Source of the DNA: Archilochus colubris
Taxonomy: Eukaryota > Chordata > Aves > Apodiformes > Trochilidae
DNA: 64,000 nt
Direction: 5' to 3'
Assembly (NCBI GenBank): GCA_023079485.1
Contig: CM041083.1
Coordinates: 142,800,052-142,864,051 of the forward strand
The notes below the pieces were generated by a model, which did not search any database, was not told the DNA's origin, and saw only the letters and a program-made list of their open reading frames with translations. This document shows, piece after piece, positions 50,098 to 62,900 of the stretch (positions within the stretch are counted from its first letter, which is position 1; every line of letters starts with the position of its first letter). The position numbers and the translations under genes were made by a program.

Positions 50098-50222
50098 TAC
50101 TTAGAAATGTTCTAAGCTAGGGTGGATGGAGCTTGGAGCAGCCTGATTTAGAGGGAGGTGGCTCCCTTAATGCAGGCGGCTTGGAAGTCCCGTGGGGGAT
50201 CTTTCCAACCAAAACCATTCAA
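50098..50222 (+). mobile_element. Probable CR1 3' UTR fragment (plus orientation), upstream of RAB20
   Basis: Resembles the diverged CR1 3' UTR (GAGCAGCCTGATTTAGAGGG, GGCGGCTTGGAAGTC, GATCTTTCCAACCAAAACCA, TTC). The tail repeat is lost. It ends just before the RAB20 CpG island. Confidence 0.65.
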
Positions 50223-50815
50223 GGTTTCATGTAACTATTTCTGAGCAACTCTCTGCCGCATGTTTTACACCCCCGAGGGTGGAGGTGGTAGAGGGGCTTT
50301 CTGCTGGGGCTCCAGGAGAGCTGCCGAACTGATAACTTTGGATATCACCGGCTGGAAAGACTTTGTCAGCTCGGGACATATCAACATCGCCCGGGGACTC
50401 AGGGTGGCCGAGCTCCGGCCCGATAGCCCCTCGGGAGGCGGCTTCCCCGCTGCCAGCCAGCAGCCCCCTGGCCCGGTGGATGGCCCAAGACGGCCGGCAC
50501 ACAACACCCACCTCCATCGGGCCGGGCTGGGTTCGACGAGCTCCGGCGCGGAACTCCGACCGCCTCCTCCCCACCCCTTCCCCGCGATCCCTCCCCCTGG
50601 CGCCGGACCGGGGGGAGGAGCGGGGCCGGGCCCGGGGGTAGGAGGAGCCGGGGCCGGGGCTGGATTGTGGTGGCTCCGGCGGAGCCCCCGAAGTTTGCGC
50701 TGCTCCGCGGAGGGGGCGGCCTTCGTCCCGCCGCTTCCGGGGCTCCGCCGCACCGGGCCGGGCGGAGCGGGCACCCGGGAGGGAAGAGGGTGAGGAGGGT
50801 CTAGTTCGGTCCGCG
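50223..50815 (+). promoter_or_regulatory. RAB20: RAB20 promoter and 5' UTR, CpG island
   Basis: A sharp change to GC- and CpG-rich sequence begins near 50,265 and continues to about 51,430, enclosing RAB20 exon 1. No convincing TATA box. G/C-box-like runs lie close to the start (GGGGCCGGGCCCGGGGGTAG near 50,620; GAGGGGGCGGCC near 50,708). The long open frames on both strands here (213 aa and 169 aa minus, 177 aa plus) are Pro/Gly/Arg-rich and fit CpG-island composition better than protein. Confidence 0.7.
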
Positions 50816-50987
50816 ATGAAGAAGCCGGACGGGAAGGTGGTGCTGCTGGGGGACATGAACGTGGGCAAAACCTCCCTGCTGCACCGCTACATGGAGAGGC
50901 GCTTCCAGGAGACGGTCAGCACCGTCGGCGGAGCCTTCTACCTCAAGCAGTGGGGGCCCTACAACATCTCCATCTGGGACACGGCAG
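50816..50987 (+). CDS. RAB20: RAB20, coding exon 1 (5' part of the small GTPase)
   Basis: Plus-strand exon, 172 bp, 57 codons plus one base, donor GTCAGA at 50,988. It encodes MKKPDGKVVLLGDMNVGKTS, then LLHRYMERRF, TVSTVGGAFYLKQW and NISIWDTA(G). The P-loop GDMNVGKTS (12-20) and the DTAG of the G3 motif (55-58) are intact. The switch region VGGAFYLKQW is the form specific to RAB20, where other Rabs have IGVDF. RAB20 is a Rab GTPase of endosomes, phagosomes and Golgi, linked to phagosome maturation and hypoxia-induced expression. The second exon, with NKVD/SAK motifs and C-terminal prenylation cysteines, is not in the window. Human RAB20 is likewise split into two coding exons after WDTAG by a long intron. 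Confidence 0.96.
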
Positions 50988-53900
50988 GTCAGACCCCCGG
51001 TTCGGCGCGGACCCTCTCCGGGGCGGCCCGGAGGAGCGGCAGAGGTGTGGGGGGGTGTCCCCGGTCCCTCGGGCTCCCGGTGTTTCCCGGTGGAAAGGGC
51101 TGCCCAGCTTTTTGCGAGGTGTTTGGCGACAGGTTGCCCCTCTCCTGCGGGACCGGGGTCTGCGGCGCTTTGCCCCATCACCGTCTGGGGCCGGGGCTGC
51201 CCGCCGACACCTTCCGTGGTTTGGTCACTGTGCCCGTGTTGTTCTTCTCCTTGTTTTTGGCTCGAGCTGCTGAAGGGAAAGATTGCGGTGGGGTGACCTC
51301 GCTGCGGACAGCGTCGGCTTTCCGAGAAGCCCAGCGCTGGAGGTGGAAGGGGGGAACCCCGCTCTGTCCCGGCGGGCTTGGGGGTGGGGCGGGAAAGGGA
51401 CATCCTCTCCTGGCGCCTGGTGCTCAGCCCCTGGTTTCGATACTACTTGTGTAAAATCGCTTAAAGCAAATGGTTTGGCAGTAGGACGAAGTCTGAAAAG
51501 AAACGCATTTTTTTGAGCGGCCAAAAGAGGTCTTACAACAGCTAATACCTGGTATTTTGGGACCTGCTTTGCATGGCACGGATGTGCAGAGAGAGAGCTG
51601 GTCGGCTTTCTTTTGCCCGAGTAGACAGCAGATCTAGGCAGGATTTAGAGAGGTTACCACTCCTCACTGCATGCTTTCAGATGTCCAATTGATATCAGCT
51701 GGTGTCAGACTCAAGACTTCCAAATGCACGAACAGTTCAGATGTGGCTCAGTCCTTCGCCGCAGCCCCAAGAGCCTGTACATAGGGATTTAATGTGCAGA
51801 GAGCACAGGCTGGAGGCAGTTCCTGTCCCCGGGATAGCGACAAGTGGTTGCCTGGACTGCTGTGATGTGGCAGGCATCATCTCCCAGATGGAGGAGGGAG
51901 CACGGGTTGTGGTTTGGAGTCCTGGGGTGGAAGAGGTGTGAGGGCTTGGTCTGATGAAGTGGTTGGTGGTCTTGGTCATATGAATACCTTGATTTGGGTT
52001 ACGAGGCCAGAAAGCTCTGCTCTGTCATTTCGAGAGCCAGGCTACCCTGAAAAATGAGGTCTGCCTGTAAAGTTGCTTGTGGGACAAACATAATGTTCAA
52101 CGTTTTTCTTGTTTTCACATCCAGCTAATTTTTGTTAAAATTTGCTAGTGCCAATAGGAAAACTGAGGGAGCCATGGCATTGTGCAATATTCCAGTATCC
52201 TTTGGGTGATGTTTGGGAGGGAAGTTCGTTTGCTATGTCACTTCATGACACAATTTAGCCAAAAATGGCTTTTCCTGTGGCAGGAATTGAGGAGGAAGGA
52301 GAGAATGAAACCACCAAAAAGTGTTGCAGAAACACTTTTTTGGGGGGGGAGAGAGGAGATATTTAAGATCTTTTGCTTCCTGAATTTCTTAATCTGTTAC
52401 TATGATGAAAGCTTGCTAGCAGTAGCTCTCTTCTAAATAAACTTTCTATGTCATTTGCAGTAGGTCTTTTAAAAAATTCTACTTCAGTTTTAGAATCGAT
52501 GTTTTACTGTAGGAAGTCTCTTGGGTGCAACTGCTGCTTTTTTCTAGTATGCCAGACCCACATGGGTGATTAGCAGCAGGCGTTATTTAAAAAGGAGAAT
52601 TATCTAGTGAGATTATTCTTTGGTAATTTCCCTTATGCCTTTTAAAATTTTTTTTCTCTATTATTTCTACTATACAATAAAAAAAACTCCCTCCCAGGCT
52701 TTGTCTTCTGGGTTTAGAGCCCTTTATGCTGTTAGTTATCCTTAACACAGTATTTTATTCCGTGCTGGTTGAGGATTTAGGTTCCAGCTTTATATATGGG
52801 ATCTGGAAAGCTCCAGAGGTGATTCTTAATGTGCTGGGAGAAGCACCCAGGTGATACCTGTCTCAGGACAATGCAAGTGTTAAGAGCTCATCCCCTTCCT
52901 GGCAGGCAGGGATCTCTCTGCACCCTGCAACAGGACTGCTGCTGCTTGTGTAGCACTGCAGCAGAAGCTGCTGCTGCTTCCTGAGACTTCTGTAGCAGGA
53001 TTGCTGAAGCTGTATTTGCAGGCCAACAGTTGGAAAATGTTGTTGTGTTGTCTTGAGGACAGGCATAGGACATCTTCCTCCATTCTTCTCTGGTTTTGGA
53101 TGCCCAGTGTCCCATCTCTTGTGTTTCTGAGGCAGGTACGAACTCTTGCACCTCTCCCTGTTGTTTTGAAGTCCTGCAGAATGATGGAAGTTGCCAAGAC
53201 CAGGCTGAACAGTGTTGGGGTCCATGGGCTGTGGTGTAATAACAGCTCCCATTCATCCTCTAAGGAATAGCTGCTCCCAGGGCATATATATGCTCTCTCC
53301 CATCCTGATGAAGGAAGGGACCCTGTGGACACTGCAACTCTGTTGATGTTAAGTCAACAACGGAATTCAAAAGCCTGAATTATTTTTTATTTTTGTTTGG
53401 ACACTGTGTCTGCAGTCCTTAATCTTTGGCTCTTATCACTCTATGGTGTCGTTTTCTTATCTCTACCAGGTAGGTACCAAGTAAGCTTGGAATTTTTGTC
53501 AAAAGGAGGAGCTTAAAATTTAGCTCTTCTGTCTGTTTATTAACTTGACCTTGCTCAATTCTTGTGAAGCAGTTACAAGGTACATCAAACACATCGTACA
53601 CCAATACATTGTTTTCTCTTGCCTTTATGCATAGATACATAGGGGAATCCAGAAAAGAAAAAAGATCATCCAGGAGCTGAAAAATTCTTTAGCACAATAA
53701 CATGACAAAAGTACAGTTCAATGTTTGAATGTTTGCAGCTACCTAAATACTGGGTGCCAGCTCAAGATGTCTGTCTTAATACTCCAGAAATATTTTACAC
53801 AATGTAAGAAATAGCAAAGGTTTGAAAATGAGGGGATGCTTGGTAGCAACTTCTAGGTCAGTACTCTAGTAAAATACAGTTATAGAGGGTTAACTGGAGT

Positions 53901-56900
53901 ACATGTTTATTTTTAAGTTTTCCTAGTTCATGTCATACTTGGTATGTGAATGTATGACTATTTTTGTTGTTGCTTATCAGCATTCTTTTGGAGACTCTTA
54001 TCTCCACAGCAGTCTCCAATGTTTTACTTTCATTTCAGTTTGTCTGGTTCTTTCTTATTTTGGTATGGGTTAGGCAGTTGGCTGTAATACTGTAAACATC
54101 AAATACACTGAAGCTTTATTCCTGTAGCACAGAATTTTGTTTTTACAAGGTTATACTTCATGATTGATGAGTATATCTGCAATAGTGGTGATAGGTCAAA
54201 AGTTAAGTATGCATTGATGTTACTACTACATCAGTTTAATTGCTGATCATCTGAATTATTTTAAACATGGGTCATTTCTACACATCACTCTGTTGATCCT
54301 GCATCACTTCATTACTTCTCACTGTTACTCAGAAAAATCTCACTTTTTTTTTTTTTTCAGGAAGAATTAAATTTGCTTGCCTAAGTGCCTAGAATGTATG
54401 TTTCTATGTTGTTATCACTCCATAAATCACAGAAGTGCTCACCTGACCTGTTTTACCAAGTTAGGTCTGACGTGCAAATTGGTTATTCTCAGGAGAACTC
54501 TTCTCTAGGCTGTACTTTCACACCCCTCCTTATCTTGGAAAAGTCAGCTGCTTAGTCTAGGCTAAATCTTTCATGTTGTTATCCACAAGTCTTAGTAAGG
54601 GTGTGCAGAAGTTGTCAGACTTGATTACTTTTTATGTAAATGCTGACAGCAAATGGTTCAACGTTTCTGGTTTTCCAATATGATGATTATGAGAGAAGTT
54701 ATTTGGAAATTGCATTCAGTTCAGGGAAACAAATGAGCCACAGATGGAAGAATACTTGGGAGAAGTATTACATGCTTGCTGTGTTTTTATGCTCTTTTTT
54801 TGCCTAGCCATTTACTTTAGGCTCTTCCTCCATTGTCAGAGGCTTGGATAGGTGGTCTTGTGTTTGACCCAGTGTGGCTGCTGTTGCATTCTTGATGCAG
54901 AAGATTATTCATTTACTACTTAGAAGCCAATGCTACAATTTATACTTCCTTTTTTTCTCTTTGGTTCAGTTAATTCAAAGGGTTTTTTTTTTTAAATGCA
55001 TAAATTGTATAAAAAAAGAGACAAACTGTGAACTTTTAGCATGTTTTACTAGCCTGCTGGATATAAGTCTAGTCTGTAAAGCATTTGACTGTATGCTTTG
55101 AGATACTTATAGCAATAAGTCTGAAGTAGTGTTTTTCAGAACCAAGGAAGGTAAGCAGCATCACCAGCCACAAGAACTTTCTCATATGAAAGGAATGGAG
55201 GTCAGAGACTCAGGATGTGGAAGCTATATATATATATAGATATAGATGCATATGCATGTGTGTGTATATATATCTTCCAGGCAGCCCTGACAGCAACTGT
55301 GGACTAAACCAAAACTTCCTGCTGGGTGTTAGTGGCATGCAGGTCTCACCCAGCAAGTAGCCTTTTATCTTGAGCAGCACAAACACATCCTGGAATTCTG
55401 AGTGTCTCAGTCCTGCTCTACCCTCTAAGCCTGGAATACTAACACCTGGTGGTTGCAGCTAACAATTTAGTGAGAATGTATAATTCAGGCTTATTTTCTG
55501 GTGCCTTAATATTTCAAAAGGAAAACTTGTTTTTTGTTGGATTTCAGTCTCTTTAAGTTGACACTTGTTTGTCTGATGGAAAAGCGTTCCCCCAGCAGCA
55601 AGGTTTCTTGACTGATGGTAGACAGTGTCCTCTGTATTGCTGGCTTGGTATCAAAGCAGCAGTCTGATAAGTTAATGACAAATATTCAATAAAGTTCACA
55701 TTATGATCCTGTAATTGTATTTTAAGAAGCTGGGTTTTAAACTTAGCAACTGGAAGTCATGCAGCATGATAATGGGGAAACATAAAGGTTAGATGGGAAA
55801 GCAAGCATCCCTTTTTTTCCTTCCTCTTATCTTAAACCAGGTTATTTGACTTTTTCTCTTCTGTGAACACTCAGCTATCAGTTCATATATTTACACCTCC
55901 CAACTCTATTTTGCATCTGCATATTTTTTTTTTTGCTGACTTTTGACTCATCAGAGCTAATAAGGACCAGACAGAGAAACATAGCCTGGGAAAGGCCTTT
56001 CTGTGGCTTTGTTCAGCTACCATGCATTTGCATAATGAAGTTTACATTTCTTGTGACTGGTTTGCTGGTGGATCAGTGCTGGTGAACATGTGTGAATCTC
56101 TCAGTTCCTGGTGTCTGGTGTTTAACCAGCAGTAGTGCAGGTCACTGCTGGTGCTGAGCTTTCTCAGGCTAGGTTTCTTGGAACTGTTAGGTTCCTCCTT
56201 TGCTTAGTTAGGTTTTGAGTCTCTTGACATTGGGTTATTTTTTCTGCACTTATTGTGGAGATCTTACTTCTGCACATGTTTATTTTTTTTTTCCTGGAAA
56301 GGGGGTGACCCAGCGAAGTTCTCAGGGTGTGGCCTGCTCCTTCACAGTACGATATCAGTCCAGGCAGACCTGGGCTTCCTGATGTTTCTGAGGGAAATGT
56401 TCCCCTGTGTGGTGAATAATATGGAAATATACAGTAATCAAATTGGCTGCCAGAAGGCAGCAAGCCTGGCCCTCCATTATACTAAAACAGAGGAAAGGAA
56501 TACTAGGATTAAGTGGTGTCTTTTCCTCACAACTGCAGATCATTTGTAGCTACTCTGATATTCTGCTGGTTTTGGCTTTAGGAAGTAGAGGACTACACTG
56601 GGAGAAAAAAAAAGTGTGGCGTTCTTAATATAAGGTGGCTTCTCTAACACGAGACAGGTAGGTAGGTCAGCCAAAGCCAAAAAGGACTCTTGAGGCATGT
56701 AGAAAAGCCTTTCCAAGCCAGGTGAGGTGGTGGCACAGGAGCAGTTGGTATCAAGTGTTGCTGCATGTGTGGTGAGGTATCTTTAAATGAAGAGGTCGTT
56801 TGTGAGAAGGTTTGGAAGATATCACTTCAATAATGTCTTGAGCACCAGGGATCATTTAGTGAGAGGCTGCTGATAGTGTACCTGTGCTCAAGAGGCTGGA

Positions 56901-59900
56901 ATTTAACAGGATGCAGGATGGGAATGATGGAGAATAAAATGCCTCAAGTTTGTTGCCGGTGAGTTCTGACTCAGGGGCCAGTTGGCTCCAAAAGGCTATA
57001 ATTTTTTGCTTTTTCCCTTGGGTAAAATTATCCTGCAAAATATGAAGTTGGCCTCTGTGTGTTAATTGCTCGTAATTGTTGCATGTAAAACAGTGGCAGC
57101 TGAGGATCAATGCCTCATACAAAAATGCTGCAGCTTCCCTGTGATTATTGTGTATGGTTGTAGTCCCCACATCTTGAAAAGGAAATTGTAAGAGCTAAGG
57201 TTCAAAGGGACAGTACAGTTAGTGGCTGAGAAAATCTCTTGTGTAGCTGGGGAAAAAAATGCCTTAAGAGAGTTTGCTGTCAGTGGCCTCTGTATCTGAA
57301 GCTTCTGAAGCAGGTTCAGAGGCAGAAATAAAGGGTTAGCTTTAGAGCATCTATGGAAGCATGGTTTTGTTGTTGTGAAGCAGTGCACCAGATTATTTTT
57401 TCTGCAATTAATGTTTTCTGAAGAAAAAAATAATAACTTGGGAATTGATTAAAATTATGAAGAAATAATGAATTGTGTGGAGGAAGTTCTGTTTTCCATG
57501 TACCATAACTTAAAAATACGATGTTACACAAGTGAAGTCAGAGGTGGCAAATTCACTGCTGCTGAAAGAGCCTTTGTATGGAAGTGAAGTAAAAATAAAG
57601 GGAAACTTTGTCAGAGGGAATTTTGAAAAACACACAAACGTCAAAAGGAAACAGGAGACAAAATTAACACAGTTTGTTTACTCAGTTATGGTTAATTCAC
57701 TTTATTGAAGGGGGACTTTTGTTTCTAATGTGTACTTTCAGTACTGACCCTTGGGGAGGCAAGCTAATGGGTAGGGTAAGCCACTTGTGAGCACTCAATG
57801 CAGTTTAAACCTCTGCAGTAATTTCTGTATCCCAGCCCCCATGTTAAAACCCCACTTTATGTGTGGTATTTAATAATAGCATGCAAAGTCACTGCACTGG
57901 TGTAGCCTTAGTGGGAAACGACTTGATGGCTCAGTGAGGCTCTCTCTTGAGTAGTGTTGGTGACCCGGGGTCACTGGCTAAAGATCTCCAGTGTCATGGC
58001 ATGAAGGCATTGAGGCTTGACAAACACTAGAAACTTTGGAGTCCTCAGTAGCACCTCAAGTACTGTAAGAAAAGAAGTTGTCCTTGTTTTCTAATTTTGG
58101 CCTGGAGTGAGGCCTATAGTTTTAGTGTCATACTGTAAAAGGAGGGAGAGAGGTTATCATGGACCTTTTTCAAGTACACCTGAGTGAATGGTAGAAGGGA
58201 GAATAAGAATATATGTTTGTCAAATTTTTGGCGCATGTTTTGTTTTTCTGTCAAAATTTTGTTTCTTGGCTTTGGCTGATAGAAAGGAGTTTGTATAACT
58301 CCTTGACTTGATTGAAAGAGTCTATTTTAAACTTACGTTTTAAAGTCCCAGGTCCTAAGTTAGAGTGAGAATCTTCATTATGAAGAGTTAATGCTTTTGG
58401 CATTGCATCTTCTTTGCTTACTGAAGGAAGAGGTGTATTTTCCACATATCTCTGTCAAAACTGACTAGGCAGGTGAAGGATTAGTTTAAGTGTTGACTGT
58501 TTTGTGGCAGTACTGTAAATGTATGGAGAGAGGGAGGCAAGAACAAGAGAAATGGTTAGTCAAGCAACGTAAGCATAAAGCTACTGTCAAAAACTGCAGA
58601 ATATGGAAATTCATCTTCATGGTGAATTGGGGGCAGGTGGGAGAAACTAGACAATTTCAGAAGGGTGTCCAAGAACTGGATTATTATTCACTTCCGTAAA
58701 GCCAACCTTCTAGCAGTGTATGTGTAAATAGGTGTTCTGTGCAAGACAGCATGTGATTAATGTCCTGTTTCACTCCTTAGTTTAACTTTGGTATTTGTGA
58801 AATATATACCTGAACTGTTTAAGAAATGACCAGTCTGGGCATGGAAGGGAAAACACTGGGATATGCTGGAATACTTTTGCCCCTGGTAGTTGTCTCTCTG
58901 GCTAGGTAAATAATGTTGCACAGAACATCAGAAAGCTTCATTAGCTGTAACAGAGATGTGTGTGCACACAGCAACTCATGTTGACCCAGTTCTGGTTATT
59001 TCTGGGTAACTAGGAACATTCCATCATCTAAAAAAAATAAAATAGCTATTTAAAATTAGCATTGCATGTTTAGGTGCCTGAACTTAGGCAGTCTGTGTTG
59101 TGGTGGCTTTTTCTATAGACTGTGGTGAACTTTTTCCTGCAGAAGGAAGGAGACAGTGAGCACTTGGAATGCAAGCAACTGACTGTTAACTTTGTGGTTT
59201 TACAATTACTTCGAGTGCTCATGTATGGGGAATGCTTTTCTAGTTTCATCTCGCACGTACATATACACCCTGGTGCACAAATGTCAAAGCCAGGGAGGTT
59301 CATAGGCAAGTTTACTGTGCCTTGGCAAAGCTGCTTTTGATACTTTTTGTAGCTTAAGTATCTTTACTTCAGACTGCAATCACATCTTATATCACAGATG
59401 TGTTGTTTCCCTCACTGCAATTATTGCCTTGTGTTGAATTTAGTAACCATGTGAGCTTCCAAGTGATTTTTCCTGTGGCAGTGGCTGAGCTGAAGGTGAA
59501 CTTGGTAATTCCTTGTCTGAGTCACATTGTGCTATTGCAAAATATCCAAACAAGTAACCTTTGTTTGGGTCTCCATCAAGAAAGAGGCTGAGTCTGTTGC
59601 GGATACGTCTGGAGCCAATACAAATAATGGAAGAGAATAATTTTCTCTCCCAAATCTGAACAATTTGCCTTTTTCCAGGTGAACCCTGGTTAGAACATCC
59701 TGGGATTTGATCAAAAGGCCTTAAACTTGTAATAAAAGCTTTTATCCTGTGCCTGTCATATTAAGTTCATATGCAGTACCTGAAGGTATGCCTAGGAAAT
59801 GAGATTTGAACTGAAGTAATACTGCTGATAGCAGATGTGGTCAAAGGAAATGAATTTTTTTTCTCTTAATTTGAATGAATTTTCAACAGAGGTAGTTTGC

Positions 59901-62900
59901 CACTCTTCACCACAGGAGATCCAGGATAACTTCCTTTAGAACTACCAACTCAGTAAACATACAAGATTTTCTAATCCTACTAACCTACCTGGGCATGTAA
60001 AAAACCACTGAAATTAGAAGAGAACCTCTTAACATACTTTTTAAAGTGCTGTAGATCATCAGATGTGTTTGTGAATCTTTTGGTGTACCTTTCCATCTCT
60101 TAGGAAGCAGACAAGAATTGTCATTGGCTTTGTATGGGCCACCAAGGAGCTATTCATGGAAGAATTGTGCTAAAGTCCTGTGTGAGCTTGATTTTTTATT
60201 TTTATTTTTTTTAATTTTAAAAAAAGAAATTTCTAATATTTCACAGATAAAGCAAAAAGAGGAAAATGTGCATTTAAGTTTTTGCCTTTTCACCTATTCC
60301 ACTGGAGCAAAAATGCATTTTAGTTTAGTTTGTGGCACTGTGGGAACTTCCATGTATTGGGACTCCAGGAGGTGAGACATTTAAAACTTGCAACATCTTG
60401 TTATGAATTAAAGCTTCTGTGCATTCAGGTTTTTTCTGTTCTGCCCTTTCATAATTTTTGTTTTGTTTTGTTTTTACTTTTTTCTGTCATGAAAATAAGT
60501 CATCATATCCTCAGACAGAGGGGAATATTTCCTTTTTGTCTGGGCTACAGGTTAATGAATTGAAGTTTGAAATAATTTCCTTCAATAATGATTTAGCACC
60601 TAATGTTGATACTGTTCCCTCAGTGTCTCCCGTTGATCCTCTGACATTTTAATTCAATCTACTATGCAGTTTAATATTCCTAAAAACTGCTTTTGTATTA
60701 TAGGAAATGCCTACAAAATACAGAGAAATTATGTTGTCCAGCCACTGAACTGCTCTTATGTACTTGGTTAATAAATAATGGTCCTCAGTCCAGTTGAAAT
60801 AGCAGGATATTTTTGTTTTGCATTCTGCAGCTGGTGATGACTTAGGAATTTTCAGACATGTAATATTTGACCACAGATATTTAAATACTTGAGATTTTAT
60901 TTTTCTCTTAATTATATAATAATCTGTGACATGAAGTGTGGCTTAGTTAGACCATCAGTAAAGTATTCTTCCTGTGAGGATATAAGAACTACAAACCCCA
61001 CAGGAACAGTTTGGGAGGTGGAGCAAGAGAATTTAATGTGTAGTACACATTCATAAAGAATGTGAACCAAAGGTTAGATAGATTGAAATAGCCTTAAAAA
61101 CAAACAAAATGTCTAAGTGCTGGTCATTGGCTTGGTAAAAAAGGTGTCAACCAACTCTGATTTCTGCTTAAATCCATGTTCCAAATCTACTCAGTGATAG
61201 CTGTCTAAAAACATATATGTGTGATGTTGTGCCCTGGTTACATTGACCTTCAGCTGAGCTCCTGCTTCCCTTTCCCCAAGGGGTTTGGGCTGATGGACTT
61301 CCCTTTCTGGTTGTGCCAGTTACTTCAGTGATGGGACTGAAACTTCATGCAGTTTAATGCCTTGTGTTGTGAAAGTCTTTGGAGTTCAGTGTCTGTTCTT
61401 CATGGTGGTTGATCGTTTGTTAATTGTAAAAATTAGAAATCATGCTATCAGTTATATTTTGGAAGGTTTTTTATTTCTTGTGTATTTATTTCCATTCTCC
61501 AACTGTCATTTTCTCTCAAAAAAAAGGGGAAGATTTTAGTTTATTCAGAGAAAGGGAGAAATAATCTAAATCCGTAGTGGTTTATTGCTAAGAAAACAGA
61601 CAAAGAAAAAGCCCTCTGTATTTGAGTTGTTATCTTATTTTCATGAGGAACAAAGACTTCTTTAAGACTATTTTTAGGACAAGATTTCCCTCCCACAATA
61701 CATAGCTGTACGTATCACATTCATATAATTTCCCTTATCTCCTTCCCTGTTACAACACTGTGTGCCCTTTCCACATTGTCCTGCTCAACTTACATTTTAC
61801 TTCAATCCTTGGAAGCCCAGTGAGAGTGGCAGAGCTGGTGTCTCTTCTCTTTTTGAGTGGCAGAGCAATTTGTGACCCAGTGATGCTGCCTCCTTGCCTT
61901 AATGATTAAAGAAAAGGATTTAACACATGCAAATCTGTAGGCAGGTCCCTTTAATAAGTAGCTTTTCATGGCATAAGAGTTGAGTGAGTAGACACAGGAC
62001 AGTGGTAACATTTCTCTTCGTAACTTCTTCTGTATAGTGAGTTCAGCAGCAAGTTGTTTACAGTTTCTGGTGGTACACCCTTTGTGCTGGGTTGGAGAAC
62101 GTGTATGAGACAAGATTTATTTTTACCATGCCTGTTTTGTGGTTTTTGTTTCTTTAATCCTCAAATTAACGCCTCTAAAGAGCGTACACTAAATACGCTC
62201 CTTAAGAGTGTAGGCAGAGAAGCCAGAAGTGGAATTAAAAGGAAGAAGTAGTGCTGGAAATGTACAAGCCATCTGTTCAACTTAGCCAGCACAAGTTCTG
62301 GAAACACAAGCTATGCATCCTGTGATAAAATCATCTGAATGAGATGAACAAGTTTTAAGTACATCCCAGTGAAACCCAGATGGCAGATGTTTGTCTGGAA
62401 CAGTCTCCCATGGGTTAGCAAAACAGCCCATCAGCAGAACTTCTGCTTTTGACAAATAGCTACTATCCAGAAGCACGCAGTGAGGAAGTCTTCAGCTGAA
62501 TAGAAACTGGTGGTGGGGCTGGTGTGGAGTAGACGAAGTTGTAGTTTTCTTGAGGATTAATTTTGTATGAATGAATTGCATGCATTCTTAGTTGAGAACC
62601 TGCCTATAAATCAACTGGTGCTGAAACAAATAATAAAAATATCTGCTTAATGTGTGGGCCTAGTTTTATATCCCATGTTAATGATAGAACTTTCTCTTAA
62701 AAAAATTTTTTTTTTTTCATTGTTTGATTGTTTGCTGGAACCATGGCGTTCACTTCTACCCATTTAGCAAAGTTTAAATATTTTTCTAGTTGCTAACAAA
62801 GTCTGGTTTTAAGTTAAGCTCAGTGTTACAAATCAGGAGTTAGCATATAGTTTTCTACTACAACTGAGTTCCATTTCACTAGAAGATAGTTTAACCTTAA

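Noticed and set aside
50227..50868. Long minus-strand frames (213 and 169 aa) antisense to the RAB20 start
   Set aside because: GC-driven open frames in a CpG island, no family resemblance, and they overlap the RAB20 5' UTR and first codons.
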